NCBI GenBank assembly: GCA_002502295.1
Contig: DANX01000018.1
Location: 22,928-48,173, forward strand
Direction of reading: 5' to 3'
DNA from: Euryarchaeota archaeon UBA561
Lineage (GTDB): Archaea; Thermoplasmatota; Poseidoniia; Poseidoniales; Poseidoniaceae
DNA: 25,246 nucleotides
Each line of letters begins with the position of its first letter. The first letter of the stretch is position 1. Below the pieces are notes generated by a model. The model did not search any database. It was given only the letters and a program-made list of their open reading frames with translations, and was not told the DNA's origin. Below, in pieces: positions 8,984 to 16,166 of this stretch. The position numbers and the translations under genes were made by a program.

Positions 8984-11308
8984 ATGTCCAACAGCAAGAA
9001 GGAGAAGAGGTTGCGCAAGGAGGCGCTTGAATACCACGAGGCTGAACCCCGTGGAAAGATCAAGGTCGTACCAACCAAACCGCATTCCACAGCGCACGAA
9101 CTCAGTCTGGCGTATTCACCCGGCGTGGCTTACCCTTGTTTGGAGATAGAGCAGCGTCCAGAAGACGCGTATCGATACACCTCAAAGGGCAACCTCGTTG
9201 CCGTGATTTCGAACGGCACGGCGGTGCTTGGACTGGGTAATATCGGTGCTTTGGCCAGCAAACCCGTGATGGAAGGAAAGGGGTTGCTTCTGAAAACCTT
9301 CGCTGGCATTGATGTGTTCGACATCGAGATCGACACCGAAGACCCAGAGGAATTCATCAGCACGGTCGTCAACATTTCAAAGACGTTTGGCGGCATCAAT
9401 CTTGAGGATATCAAGGCGCCCGAATGCTTCGAAATTGAACGCCGAATCGCAGAAGCGACTGACATACCCGTCATGCACGATGACCAACACGGTACGGCCA
9501 TTATTTCGGCTGCTGCCCTTCTCAACGCCGCCGAACTTCAAGGAAAGGCACTTGGAGACCTCAACGTCGTGGTGATTGGAGCTGGAGCCTCGGCCATTGC
9601 CTGCGCAAATCACTACGTCGCTATCGGTGTGGAGCAAGCCAACATCACCCTCGTTGACAGCCAAGGCATCGTGACCAAGGCACGGCTTGACAACGGTGAG
9701 TTGAACGAATACAAGGCACCCTTTGCACAAGACCGCCCTGCCGGTGAGTTGGCAGACGCTCTCAAGGGAGCAGATGTTATGCTCGGCCTCTCCCGAGGTG
9801 GTTTGGTCACTACGGAAATGGTGGCGAGCATGGCGGAAAAACCGATCATTTTCGCTCTGGCCAATCCAACGCCAGAAATCCTCCCCGAGGAGGTGCTTTC
9901 GGTTCGAACAGACGCCATCATTGCGACGGGCCGCTCGGATTATGCCAACCAAGTCAACAACGTGCTCGGGTTCCCTTACATCTTCCGAGGAGCGCTTGAT
10001 GTTCGTGCGCGAGACATTACCCAGAACATGAAGATGGCAGCGACACGGGCACTTGCGGCCCTTGCGAAAGAGCCCGTTCCAGACTACATTTCAGCTGCTT
10101 ACGACGGCGTCGTGATGCAGTATGGTCCAGACTACATCATTCCCAAACCCTTTGATCGGCGCGTCCTGATTTGGGAAGCCGCTGCCGTTGCGCAAGCCGC
10201 CATCGACGAGGGTATCGCCGGCGTCTCGGCGGAGGAATTCGACGTCAATCGGTACCGCGAGGAACTCGAAGCCCGACTCGGCGAGTCGTATTCCGTGATG
10301 CGGCAAATGATCAATCAAGTGAAAGGAAGGGGCAAGAGAATCGTGTTCCCAGAGGGTGACAAAGAACCGGTCCTTCGTGCCGCAGCGCAACTTGTTGACC
10401 AGAACATCTGTCATCCAATTTTGCTCGGTCCCGTCGACCGCATTGGCCGCATGGTGGAAGAACTTGGGTTGAATTTTGATTACGAAGCCTATGACCCACG
10501 GTACGATGAGCGACGAAAAACCGTCTATGCCAATGCCTTCTTCAAGCGACGGCAACGAAAAGGAACAACGTGGCCAGATGCGGCACGTTTGCTCAAGAGT
10601 CGGCCCTACTTCGCTGCTCAAATGGTCCATGCCGGAGATGCCGACGGATTTGTTGGCGGCGTGAGTCGAAATTATGCGGACGTTCTTCGTCCAACCCTTG
10701 AATTGATTGGCAAGTCCAAAGACGCTCATTGCGTCATTGGTTGCTACATGATGAACGTGAAAGGGCGCACGATTTTCTTGGCCGACGCCACGGTTAACGT
10801 CTATCCTGACAGCCGAACGCTTGCAGAAATTGCAGTTCAAACGGCCAAGGTCGCTCGCCGATTTGGTGTGGTGCCGAGGGTGGCTATGCTTTCATTTTCC
10901 AACTTTGGATCCACCCGAGCGCACCGCTCAGAGCGCATTGAAGAAGCGGTTGTTATGGCGCGTACCTTGGACCCGACGTTGATGATTGATGGGCCGATGC
11001 AAAGCGATACTGCGCTGAATCCAGCGGTTCAGGAGGCTTATCCGTTCATGAAGTTGGTCGGTCCTGCGAACGTCTTGATCTTGCCAAACCTCGCCTCGGC
11101 CAACATCGCTTACAAACTGCTCGAAGAATTGGGAGACGCTGAAATGACAGGGCCAATCCTCGAAGGCATGGCGCACCCGGTTCAACTCGTTGCTCGTCAA
11201 GACGGTGTTCGCCACATTGTGAACATGGCCACCATTTGCACGGCTGACGCCATTCGCAAGGACAACTACTGGGAAACCCTCGTCGACGACGAACCGACAT
11301 CATCGTAG
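8984..11308 (+). CDS. maeB: NADP-type malic enzyme with C-terminal phosphotransacetylase-like domain
   Basis: Oxidative decarboxylation of malate to pyruvate and CO2 with reduction of NAD(P), in the cytoplasm. The 774 residues match the usual length of MaeB hybrid enzymes. Residues about 15-435 are the malic enzyme part: AYSPGVA (43-49, catalytic Tyr), VISNGTAVLGLGNIGA (74-89), EGKG with the likely catalytic Lys (97-100), the acidic pair after INLEDIKAPE, MHDDQHGTA (164-172, metal ligands), the Rossmann loop VVIGAGASA (196-204) and ANPTPEI (293-299). From about 445 (KGRGKRIVFPEGDKEP) to the end is a phosphotransacetylase-like domain, which in characterised MaeB proteins is thought to be regulatory (acetyl-CoA response) and not a working transferase. 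No clear ribosome site precedes ATG 8984. Its 3' end overlaps the convergent gene at 11266-12135 by 43 bases. Confidence 0.96.
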   Translation: MSNSKKEKRLRKEALEYHEAEPRGKIKVVPTKPHSTAHELSLAYSPGVAYPCLEIEQRPEDAYRYTSKGNLVAVISNGTAVLGLGNIGALASKPVMEGKGLLLKTFAGIDVFDIEIDTEDPEEFISTVVNISKTFGGINLEDIKAPECFEIERRIAEATDIPVMHDDQHGTAIISAAALLNAAELQGKALGDLNVVVIGAGASAIACANHYVAIGVEQANITLVDSQGIVTKARLDNGELNEYKAPFAQDRPAGELADALKGADVMLGLSRGGLVTTEMVASMAEKPIIFALANPTPEILPEEVLSVRTDAIIATGRSDYANQVNNVLGFPYIFRGALDVRARDITQNMKMAATRALAALAKEPVPDYISAAYDGVVMQYGPDYIIPKPFDRRVLIWEAAAVAQAAIDEGIAGVSAEEFDVNRYREELEARLGESYSVMRQMINQVKGRGKRIVFPEGDKEPVLRAAAQLVDQNICHPILLGPVDRIGRMVEELGLNFDYEAYDPRYDERRKTVYANAFFKRRQRKGTTWPDAARLLKSRPYFAAQMVHAGDADGFVGGVSRNYADVLRPTLELIGKSKDAHCVIGCYMMNVKGRTIFLADATVNVYPDSRTLAEIAVQTAKVARRFGVVPRVAMLSFSNFGSTRAHRSERIEEAVVMARTLDPTLMIDGPMQSDTALNPAVQEAYPFMKLVGPANVLILPNLASANIAYKLLEELGDAEMTGPILEGMAHPVQLVARQDGVRHIVNMATICTADAIRKDNYWETLVDDEPTSS

Positions 11309-12135
11309 CGCAACACAGGTCGGCGAGGTCGCCAAATAGCACCCGTGAAGAATCCAGCACAGAGGCCACCGAACAGGAGGTTCACCCATCCTTCAGTTGC
11401 GTAACTCCCCATGCCTCTGAGAATAGGAATCAGAAACGACGGTATGATCCCCAAGACCGTGGTCCACAGCAGTTCCGTTCGAACGTTTTTCCATACGTCG
11501 GTGTTGTTCGGGACGCGCTTTGGCGCATTCGTTCTGAGCGGCGTTAACGCCAACCGAGCCACGACCTTAGGCAGTGGGCGGTCGTGAGGCACGCTGGTTA
11601 TCGCCGTGACCTGTGGATTTCGGGGATGGACGGCGATGGCTGCCATCTGGGACGCAGCGGGTCCGAGGAGTTCGCTGGGCCGGGGACGGCCGTCCATCAT
11701 TGCTCCACGATGGTTTGAGGACGGTGCGTCTGCCAGGCGCTCGGTCCATCCTGTATTGAGGTTGATTTTGTTCTGCTCACGGGCCACCAACCATTCCGCA
11801 TGGGTGAGCGTCCGTACCTCCCATGTTCCGGGAAGGCCATCGGTTGCCTTTGAGAAGAGATCGCTGTCCATGAGAGCCTGCGATAATTCCTTGAGATCGA
11901 GGGACGTAAGCGCTTCCATAGGACCTTCGGTGGTTTCCTCCTGTGGACCGCCCATCACCTGAAGCACGTCGTGTTTGGTCAAGGGAGCGGCCATCGTGTA
12001 GAACGCTGGAGTTTTGGCTTCATAGCACGGTCGTTGTCCAGCGTACACCCATCCACCTTTGGTGGTTCCAATCGTGATGGTGGCTTCCTCAACTGGATGA
12101 AAGACGAGGCCACCCAGAGCGATGTTCACGACCAT
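11266..12135 (-). CDS. Membrane-anchored protein resembling formylglycine-generating-enzyme (FGE/SUMF1) fold
   Basis: 289 residues. The soluble part (about 15-205) follows the order of FGE-sulfatase/EgtB-type domains: a strand with TITIGTTKGG, then PAFYTMAAPLTKHDVLQVMG (like the family's F-x-I-x-x-x-x-VT segment), a TSLDLKELSQAL helix, VRTLTHAEWLVARE (like the LPTEAEWEYAAR signature), and late Arg-rich strands ending KVVARLALTP. Conservation is weak and the catalytic cysteines of true FGE are not apparent, so an inactive or binding role is more likely than sulfatase activation. Two hydrophobic helices near the C-terminus (about 222-239 and 248-267) would anchor it. It starts 3 bases after the stop of the GST-like gene, so the two are probably co-transcribed. 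The fold assignment is an inference; the gene itself is secure. Confidence 0.7.
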   Translation of the reverse strand: MVVNIALGGLVFHPVEEATITIGTTKGGWVYAGQRPCYEAKTPAFYTMAAPLTKHDVLQVMGGPQEETTEGPMEALTSLDLKELSQALMDSDLFSKATDGLPGTWEVRTLTHAEWLVAREQNKINLNTGWTERLADAPSSNHRGAMMDGRPRPSELLGPAASQMAAIAVHPRNPQVTAITSVPHDRPLPKVVARLALTPLRTNAPKRVPNNTDVWKNVRTELLWTTVLGIIPSFLIPILRGMGSYATEGWVNLLFGGLCAGFFTGAIWRPRRPVLRYDDVGSSSTRVSQ

Positions 12136-12138
12136 CCC

Positions 12139-12831
12139 TCAGTTCAGCGTAGCTTCCATTCGATGGTACCACGCCATGCCGTCAACGTGGTCAGTGAGCT
12201 GTTCAAATTGCGGATAGGGGGAGATCGATCGGACGTATCCGAAAGCGGCAAAGTCAACAAGGTCGGGCGATGCACCGCCAAAAAACGGTTCTCCGTTGTG
12301 AGCGGCTGTGAATTCGGTCAACAGGTCATGCCAGAGTTGCTTGGGTTTCCGCCCGTCGTTTTTTACACGTTTGCGTGCGATGATGCCCCACATGATGGGG
12401 AACCCAGCCCAAGCGTAGAGTCGCTTAGAGATGAATCCAAACTTCTCAATTTTGGAGATTCGAGTTGTTGTCTTAAGCGCCGAACCGAGGGTCCCGTAGA
12501 GAATGGGAACGGTCGCTTTGGACATGTGTGTGTCCGCCCATGTCAACCACTCTTCTTGGCGAGCAGTATCGCCTTGCGCCGCCATTTTTCCGCCGTTGTA
12601 CGTTTCGTCAATGAGGCGTAAGAGGGGGGTGGAATCGACGTGGTAACCACCTTGTTCGTCCGTAAAGACCGGGACTTTACCCCAATCACCGGCAAACGCC
12701 ACGTCTTTCTTGATCTTCATGCCGTTGACGCCGACATAATTGACATCAACGTTCAGGTGTTCCAGCAGACCTCGGACTTTCCAACAAAAGGGGCAGGAAT
12801 AGAGGAGGTGAAGCGTCGGCGTTTGACCCAT
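12139..12831 (-). CDS. Glutaredoxin/GST-fold protein like prostaglandin E synthase 2
   Basis: 230 residues from ATG 12831; the frame extends upstream but lacks any domain there and would overlap the preceding gene. The N-terminus is a thioredoxin/glutaredoxin domain with a CPFC redox motif (C13-C16 in YSCPFCWKVRGLL), GKVPVF with the cis-proline (P54), and DSTPLLRLID (66-75), the usual thiol-binding loop. A helical C-terminal GST domain carries SPDLVDFAAFGYVRSI (188-203), which closely recalls the PNLADLAVYG region of microsomal PGE synthase type 2. Likely a thiol-dependent oxidoreductase or transferase in the cytoplasm; a prostaglandin substrate is not implied in an archaeon, and its low-molecular-weight thiol is unknown. 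Middle gene of a three-gene cluster (25 bases after the upstream gene, 3 bases before the next). Confidence 0.88.
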   Translation of the reverse strand: MGQTPTLHLLYSCPFCWKVRGLLEHLNVDVNYVGVNGMKIKKDVAFAGDWGKVPVFTDEQGGYHVDSTPLLRLIDETYNGGKMAAQGDTARQEEWLTWADTHMSKATVPILYGTLGSALKTTTRISKIEKFGFISKRLYAWAGFPIMWGIIARKRVKNDGRKPKQLWHDLLTEFTAAHNGEPFFGGASPDLVDFAAFGYVRSISPYPQFEQLTDHVDGMAWYHRMEATLN

Positions 12832-12856
12832 GGTTTCCCGAGATTGGCAGCCCTCT

Positions 12857-13195
12857 TCAAGGCTCGTTCTCTTGTCCCATCCCGGGTTTCCATCCTGCTT
12901 TCCAGAATTCGAGGTCGTCCAACCATCCAAGCCACTCTTTGTCCGTGCAGTTGAGCAATCTGAAGGCGCGCCCTTCCAATCCTTCACGAAGTGAAGGTGT
13001 CATATCGCCGACGTCCATGGCTTCTTTCCATTCGACCTGCATGTAGCGAATTTGCCTTCGAGCTTCTTCGGGCTGATCGAAGTTCATCTCACAAGCGTCT
13101 CTTAATTCCGAAAGCCAGGTTCGCGTGTCTTTGAGGATGGGGTCGTTGCTGTTGGACGTGGCTTTCGTCTTCTTTCCAAACGGCCACCATCCCAT
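12857..13195 (-). CDS. Small hypothetical protein, first gene of the GST-like cluster
   Basis: 112 residues from ATG 13195 (MGWWPFGKKTKAT...); an alternative ATG at 13222 adds nine residues. I do not recognise the family. A basic, Trp-rich N-terminus is followed by a mostly helical, charged body rich in Trp and Glu (DTRTWLSELRDACE, RRQIRYMQVEWKEAMD, DKEWLGWLDDLEFWKAGW). No signal peptide or membrane segment is seen, so it is probably cytoplasmic. It lies 25 bases upstream of the GST-like gene on the same strand and is divergent from the rlmH-like gene, whose start is 79 bases away. Support for being real: good coding texture and the neat operon fit. Confidence 0.7.
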   Translation of the reverse strand: MGWWPFGKKTKATSNSNDPILKDTRTWLSELRDACEMNFDQPEEARRQIRYMQVEWKEAMDVGDMTPSLREGLEGRAFRLLNCTDKEWLGWLDDLEFWKAGWKPGMGQENEP

Positions 13196-13274
13196 ACCAA
13201 TGGCTTGAAAGGACTGGTTCATGGTCTTGTCCATCCGCCAACGAATTGAAGAAGCACATTCCGGAGTGCACGGC

Positions 13275-13709
13275 ATGGGCCGCTTGTTCGTGCACACCCA
13301 CGGCGTTCCGAAGGAAAAGGCCATGAAAGCGCTCATCGATATGTATGCGAACCGCATGACGGGGAGGGGCGTTACCGTTGAGCATCACTCAGCAAAGCTT
13401 GACGCAGACGCTTATGTGGACCGTCTCTTAAGCAAGCGTGGCCGTCTCATTCTCATGGACGAGGGCGGGGAAGAAACTGATTCTCTTGGCTTCGCTAAGC
13501 AGTTTGAACAATGGCAGTTGGCTTCGGAGGGCGTCCATGTGGCCATTGGCCCCGCCGAAGGCTGGCCTCGGCACGAGGGCCTCCATCGTTTTCAGCGAAT
13601 GTCCCTTTCTGCGATGACTTTTCCCCATGAACTTGCGACCGTTATGCTGGTTGAGCAAATCTACCGAGCCACAGAGGTTTTGCGAGGTTCAGGGTATCAC
13701 AAAGCATGA
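13275..13709 (+). CDS. rlmH: RlmH-like 23S rRNA (pseudouridine) methyltransferase, SPOUT family
   Basis: 144 residues from ATG 13275 (MGRLFVHTHGVP), close to the usual length of about 155. The C-terminal half has the family's SAM-binding knot: HVAIGPAEGWP (88-98, equivalent to the IGG-x-x-G loop), RMSLSAMTFPHELATVMLVEQIYRA in which LS-x-x-TFPH and EQIYRA are the RlmH signature (108-132), and the YHK end. Bacterial RlmH methylates N3 of pseudouridine 1915 in helix 69 of 23S rRNA; the same target here is inferred from the family. A longer start at 13221 would begin inside a CATG shared with a possible minus-strand start, so I prefer 13275. A membrane-protein gene follows 27 bases downstream. 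Confidence 0.88.
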   Translation: MGRLFVHTHGVPKEKAMKALIDMYANRMTGRGVTVEHHSAKLDADAYVDRLLSKRGRLILMDEGGEETDSLGFAKQFEQWQLASEGVHVAIGPAEGWPRHEGLHRFQRMSLSAMTFPHELATVMLVEQIYRATEVLRGSGYHKA

Positions 13710-13724
13710 TAGCAGGGCGCCGCC

Positions 13725-13730
13725 GAGGGG
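13725..13730 (+). promoter_or_regulatory. Ribosome-binding site (GAGGGG) of the five-helix membrane protein gene
   Basis: GAGGGG lies 6 bases before ATG 13737. The same hexamer at the same spacing precedes the cobalamin adenosyltransferase gene (15459-15464). The GAGG core can pair with the CCUC of an archaeal 16S rRNA tail. Confidence 0.5.
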
Positions 13731-13736
13731 AAATCA

Positions 13737-14510
13737 ATGGCCACGATGTTTCTCGATGAGTCTTCGGGGAAATTGATTGCTTTGGCCGTTCTAACCGTGG
13801 TTTCTACCTCCCTCATCGTTGGGAGCCGACATCAACCCTTTCCAGAAATCTCCGGCAAATTTGGTTGGACCCTGGCCAGCCTCACTGGCTTGTTGGCGCT
13901 TGGAGAAACGGCCCCCCGCCCCATGTCCCTTACGATGATGCTCATCGTGCTGCTCGCCCTTGGAAGCTACGGTGTGCTTGTTGGCGTCCATCACATGGTT
14001 CGCACGCGCCGGGACGTGTTTATTGCGCCCATGTCTGGGTTTGTTTTTTGCGTCGGTGCTGGTGGCCTGATGGTCTTGACGTGGCCTGAACTCAACACAC
14101 TGGAACAATGGTCTGGGTTCTTGTTGCTGGTCCTTTTGGGTGGCGGTCAAACATGGATGGTGTTTCGTGGTCTGCTCATCGGACGGCTACCGTTGGCGTG
14201 GAGTCAGGCCGGCATGGTGGCTCTTCAACGACGTCAACTGCACGGTCCACACGGTGCGATATCGTGCTTTGAGCGAGGATGGGATGCTGATGAAGAGCAT
14301 CTCAACCCCATGGCCTACGTGGCCTTGAATCGCATTCACATCTACCTTGAGCAGCACGATGAAGCCCAGCGGTGGTTGGAATCGTTTGAGGACGCAGGCG
14401 GTGGCGCATCGGTGGCTCCTGAATGGATCGGTGCTGTTCACCAGGCCCTTGTTGCGATGGGTGCAGATGAAGCCATATTCCCGTTGACGCCCATCGTGGA
14501 AGAAGCATGA
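13737..14510 (+). CDS. Five-helix membrane protein with cytoplasmic TPR-like tail
   Basis: 257 residues; no family recognised. Hydrophobic segments at about 13-29, 43-57, 63-87, 95-116 and 125-149 suggest five membrane passes. The last 100 or so residues are soluble and look like one or two tetratricopeptide-type helix pairs (NPMAYVALNRIHIYLEQHDE followed by AQRWLESFEDAGG, then EWIGAVHQALVAMGADEA). A GAGGGG site 6 bases before ATG 13737 supports the start. It follows the rlmH-like gene by 27 bases, so the two may share a transcript. A scaffold or regulatory membrane protein is possible, but nothing in the sequence fixes the role. Confidence 0.82.
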   Translation: MATMFLDESSGKLIALAVLTVVSTSLIVGSRHQPFPEISGKFGWTLASLTGLLALGETAPRPMSLTMMLIVLLALGSYGVLVGVHHMVRTRRDVFIAPMSGFVFCVGAGGLMVLTWPELNTLEQWSGFLLLVLLGGGQTWMVFRGLLIGRLPLAWSQAGMVALQRRQLHGPHGAISCFERGWDADEEHLNPMAYVALNRIHIYLEQHDEAQRWLESFEDAGGGASVAPEWIGAVHQALVAMGADEAIFPLTPIVEEA

Positions 14511-14554
14511 ATCTGCGGTTTTCCGACGAAATATGAATCAAGACAAACGAGCAA

Positions 14555-14562
14555 TTATATGG
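14555..14562 (+). promoter_or_regulatory. TATA-like box of the 95-residue membrane protein gene
   Basis: TTATATGG inside an AT-rich patch, with 20 bases to ATG 14583. The spacing matches the TTCAAATA boxes elsewhere in the window and suggests a leaderless transcript separate from the gene upstream. Confidence 0.5.
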
Positions 14563-14582
14563 TTCAAGGATGATTTACCCAT

Positions 14583-14870
14583 ATGAATAAACTAAGCGAG
14601 GCGCCCGATGACTGGCCTCTTGGTAACATCCTTTGGTTTGCGGTTTTGGTGTGGTTTTCCTCTAGCCTGCTCTCGCAATCTGCCTACATCGCCATCCATG
14701 GATTGCCCTATGACGCCGTCACCATGTTGGAGTCGCTTGGTCCCTTTTACTACCTGGTGCTTGCGCTCGAGCTTGCTATTTGGGGCGGATTGTTGATGAT
14801 GGGCTACACCAAATTCGCTCGCGCTCGCCGCGCTCGTCAGGCTGGGCCGGTCCATGCGGTCGGAGCCTAA
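14583..14870 (+). CDS. Small two-helix membrane protein, unknown
   Basis: 95 residues with two clear hydrophobic segments (about 15-40 and 53-75) joined by a short loop, and a basic C-terminal tail (TKFARARRARQAG) that should stay in the cytoplasm. No known family is recognised. It has its own AT-rich promoter box 20 bases upstream, so it is probably transcribed on its own. The next gene starts 90 bases downstream. Confidence 0.7.
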   Translation: MNKLSEAPDDWPLGNILWFAVLVWFSSSLLSQSAYIAIHGLPYDAVTMLESLGPFYYLVLALELAIWGGLLMMGYTKFARARRARQAGPVHAVGA

Positions 14871-14960
14871 TGTGTCGGATGCTTGATTTTGGTCAAAAAA
14901 CAGCGATTCTTCATCGCCACGCTCCGGTGACTACAAGAAGCGTCAAGACAAGGAATAGCC

Positions 14961-15446
14961 GTGTCTACACCCGCCGACGAACCTCTCTATTCGGGATTAC
15001 CGATGGAGTTGGACGAACTTTCTCCGGAAGCAGTGCTTCCCTACCCGCTCCCGGACGGGGCCGTTGTGGTGACCATCGAGCAGGCAAGAGCGACACTTCC
15101 AGAAGCTCGGAACGTACTGATGGTGTTGCAGGCCTTGAGCGATGAAGCCCACGATTTGACCAACGAACTCGAACTTTTACTGGACCAGTTCACCATGACG
15201 CATCCGCACGTGATGGAAGTGGCTGAACATCTTGGTCAAATGGTCGCTCAATGGCAAGCGAGCGTTGCCCGGTTGGAGAGCATCGGAGCACGGATTGTGT
15301 CCATGGACCCCGGGCGTCTTGAGTGGTACGGAGTCGTCGACCGACGGATGGCCCTGTTTTCTTGGGCCGTTGGCGAGGTCGACATTGAATGGTATTATCG
15401 AATGGAAGAAGGGTTCCCCTCCCGCAAACCCCTCATAGAGGCATGA
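14961..15446 (+). CDS. DUF2203-family protein
   Basis: 161 residues from a GTG start at 14961; ATG 15003 is an in-frame alternative. After a variable 35-residue leader comes the DUF2203 pattern: VVTIEQARATLPEARNVL (36-53), a long amphipathic helical hairpin, then SIGARIVSMDPGRLEWYGVVD and ALFSWAVGEVDIEWYYRMEEGF near the end, equivalent to the family's G-x-x-x-K-x-x-x-x-GLVDF and CW-x-x-GE-x-x-I-x-x-WH segments. The family is small, soluble and of unknown function. The stop is 24 bases before the cobalamin adenosyltransferase gene, so the pair is likely co-transcribed. Confidence 0.8.
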   Translation: MSTPADEPLYSGLPMELDELSPEAVLPYPLPDGAVVVTIEQARATLPEARNVLMVLQALSDEAHDLTNELELLLDQFTMTHPHVMEVAEHLGQMVAQWQASVARLESIGARIVSMDPGRLEWYGVVDRRMALFSWAVGEVDIEWYYRMEEGFPSRKPLIEA

Positions 15447-15458
15447 CCTCGCAGGACC

Positions 15459-15464
15459 GAGGGG
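15459..15464 (+). promoter_or_regulatory. Ribosome-binding site (GAGGGG) of the cobalamin adenosyltransferase gene
   Basis: GAGGGG with a 6-base spacer before ATG 15471, identical in sequence and spacing to the site at 13725-13730. It fixes the start of this internal operon gene. Confidence 0.5.
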
Positions 15465-15470
15465 CGCAAC

Positions 15471-16166
15471 ATGGTCAAGATCAATCGTGTCTACACCGGT
15501 GGGGGAGACGGCGGCGAATCATCGCTTGTTGATGGTTCACGAAGGAAAAAATCCGACCCACGCTTTGCCGTTGTCGGTGCTTGCGATGAAGTGAACAGTT
15601 GGCTTGGCATGATTCTTGCTGAACTTCAGCGTCTTCCTGACCATGAAGATGGAGGGGAACGAACCAACGTTCAACGCGTGCAGACCGTTCTTAATGAGAC
15701 ACTGGTCCGAGTCCAGAACGAGTTGTTTGACCTTGGTGCCGAACTTGCTTGTCCTCCAGAGACCTTGCCGGAATACATGGTGTTGATCTCTGAAGGTCAA
15801 ACCGATGTTTTGATGCAGGAAATGGACGCTTGGCTGACGGCCTTGCCCCCGCTTACCAGCTTCATTCTTCCGGCAGGTTCTCCTCCAATCGCGTGCATGC
15901 ACGTCACTCGAACCGTCGTTCGTCGCCTGGAACGGACAATGGTCAGCCTCATTGACCACGAAGGTGAAGACGCCGTACGTCCGCTCGCTTTGGTGTACGT
16001 TAACCGACTTTCCGACTGGCTTTTCGTTATGGGGCGTTGGGTTGGCATGATGCTGAACGAAGAAGAAGCTCTTTGGGTTCCTCTCGGTAAGCGACCCGCC
16101 GAGAAAGGCATCGCTCATCGGGTCGAACAGATGCAAGCCAACGACGACGACTTCGAGGCGTTGTGA
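15471..16166 (+). CDS. pduO: Corrinoid (cob(I)alamin) adenosyltransferase, PduO type
   Basis: Transfers the adenosyl group of ATP to cob(I)alamin, giving coenzyme B12. The 231 residues contain the PduO-type signatures in order: INRVYTGGGDGG (4-15, ATP loop), ACDEVNSWLG (37-46), VQNELFDLGAELACP (81-95), SFILPAGSPPIACMHVTRTVVRRLER (130-155) with the conserved RR-x-ER, and YVNRLSDWLFVMGRW (176-190). The acidic insert at about 56-68 and the C-terminal extension after 195 are longer than in minimal members. Directly follows the DUF2203 gene. It meets the convergent Nudix gene with no base between the two stop codons. Adenosylcobalamin would serve enzymes such as methylmalonyl-CoA mutase or class II ribonucleotide reductase; none is in this window. 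Confidence 0.95.
   Translation: MVKINRVYTGGGDGGESSLVDGSRRKKSDPRFAVVGACDEVNSWLGMILAELQRLPDHEDGGERTNVQRVQTVLNETLVRVQNELFDLGAELACPPETLPEYMVLISEGQTDVLMQEMDAWLTALPPLTSFILPAGSPPIACMHVTRTVVRRLERTMVSLIDHEGEDAVRPLALVYVNRLSDWLFVMGRWVGMMLNEEEALWVPLGKRPAEKGIAHRVEQMQANDDDFEAL

Noticed and set aside
9377..10840. Long antisense frames under maeB
   Set aside because: The plus-strand malic enzyme motifs are unmistakable; the antisense products have no family features.
11971..12621. 216-codon plus-strand frame across the FGE-like and GST-like genes
   Set aside because: It spans two well-supported minus-strand genes and their junction; the product is Ser/Arg-rich with no domain.
12832..12987. 52-residue N-terminal extension of the GST-like protein
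   Set aside because: It overlaps the preceding gene, has no homologous look, and the thioredoxin fold begins a few residues after ATG 12831.
15537..16136. 199-codon antisense frame under the cobalamin adenosyltransferase gene
   Set aside because: The sense frame carries all PduO motifs; the antisense frame is His/Asn/Phe-rich shadow.
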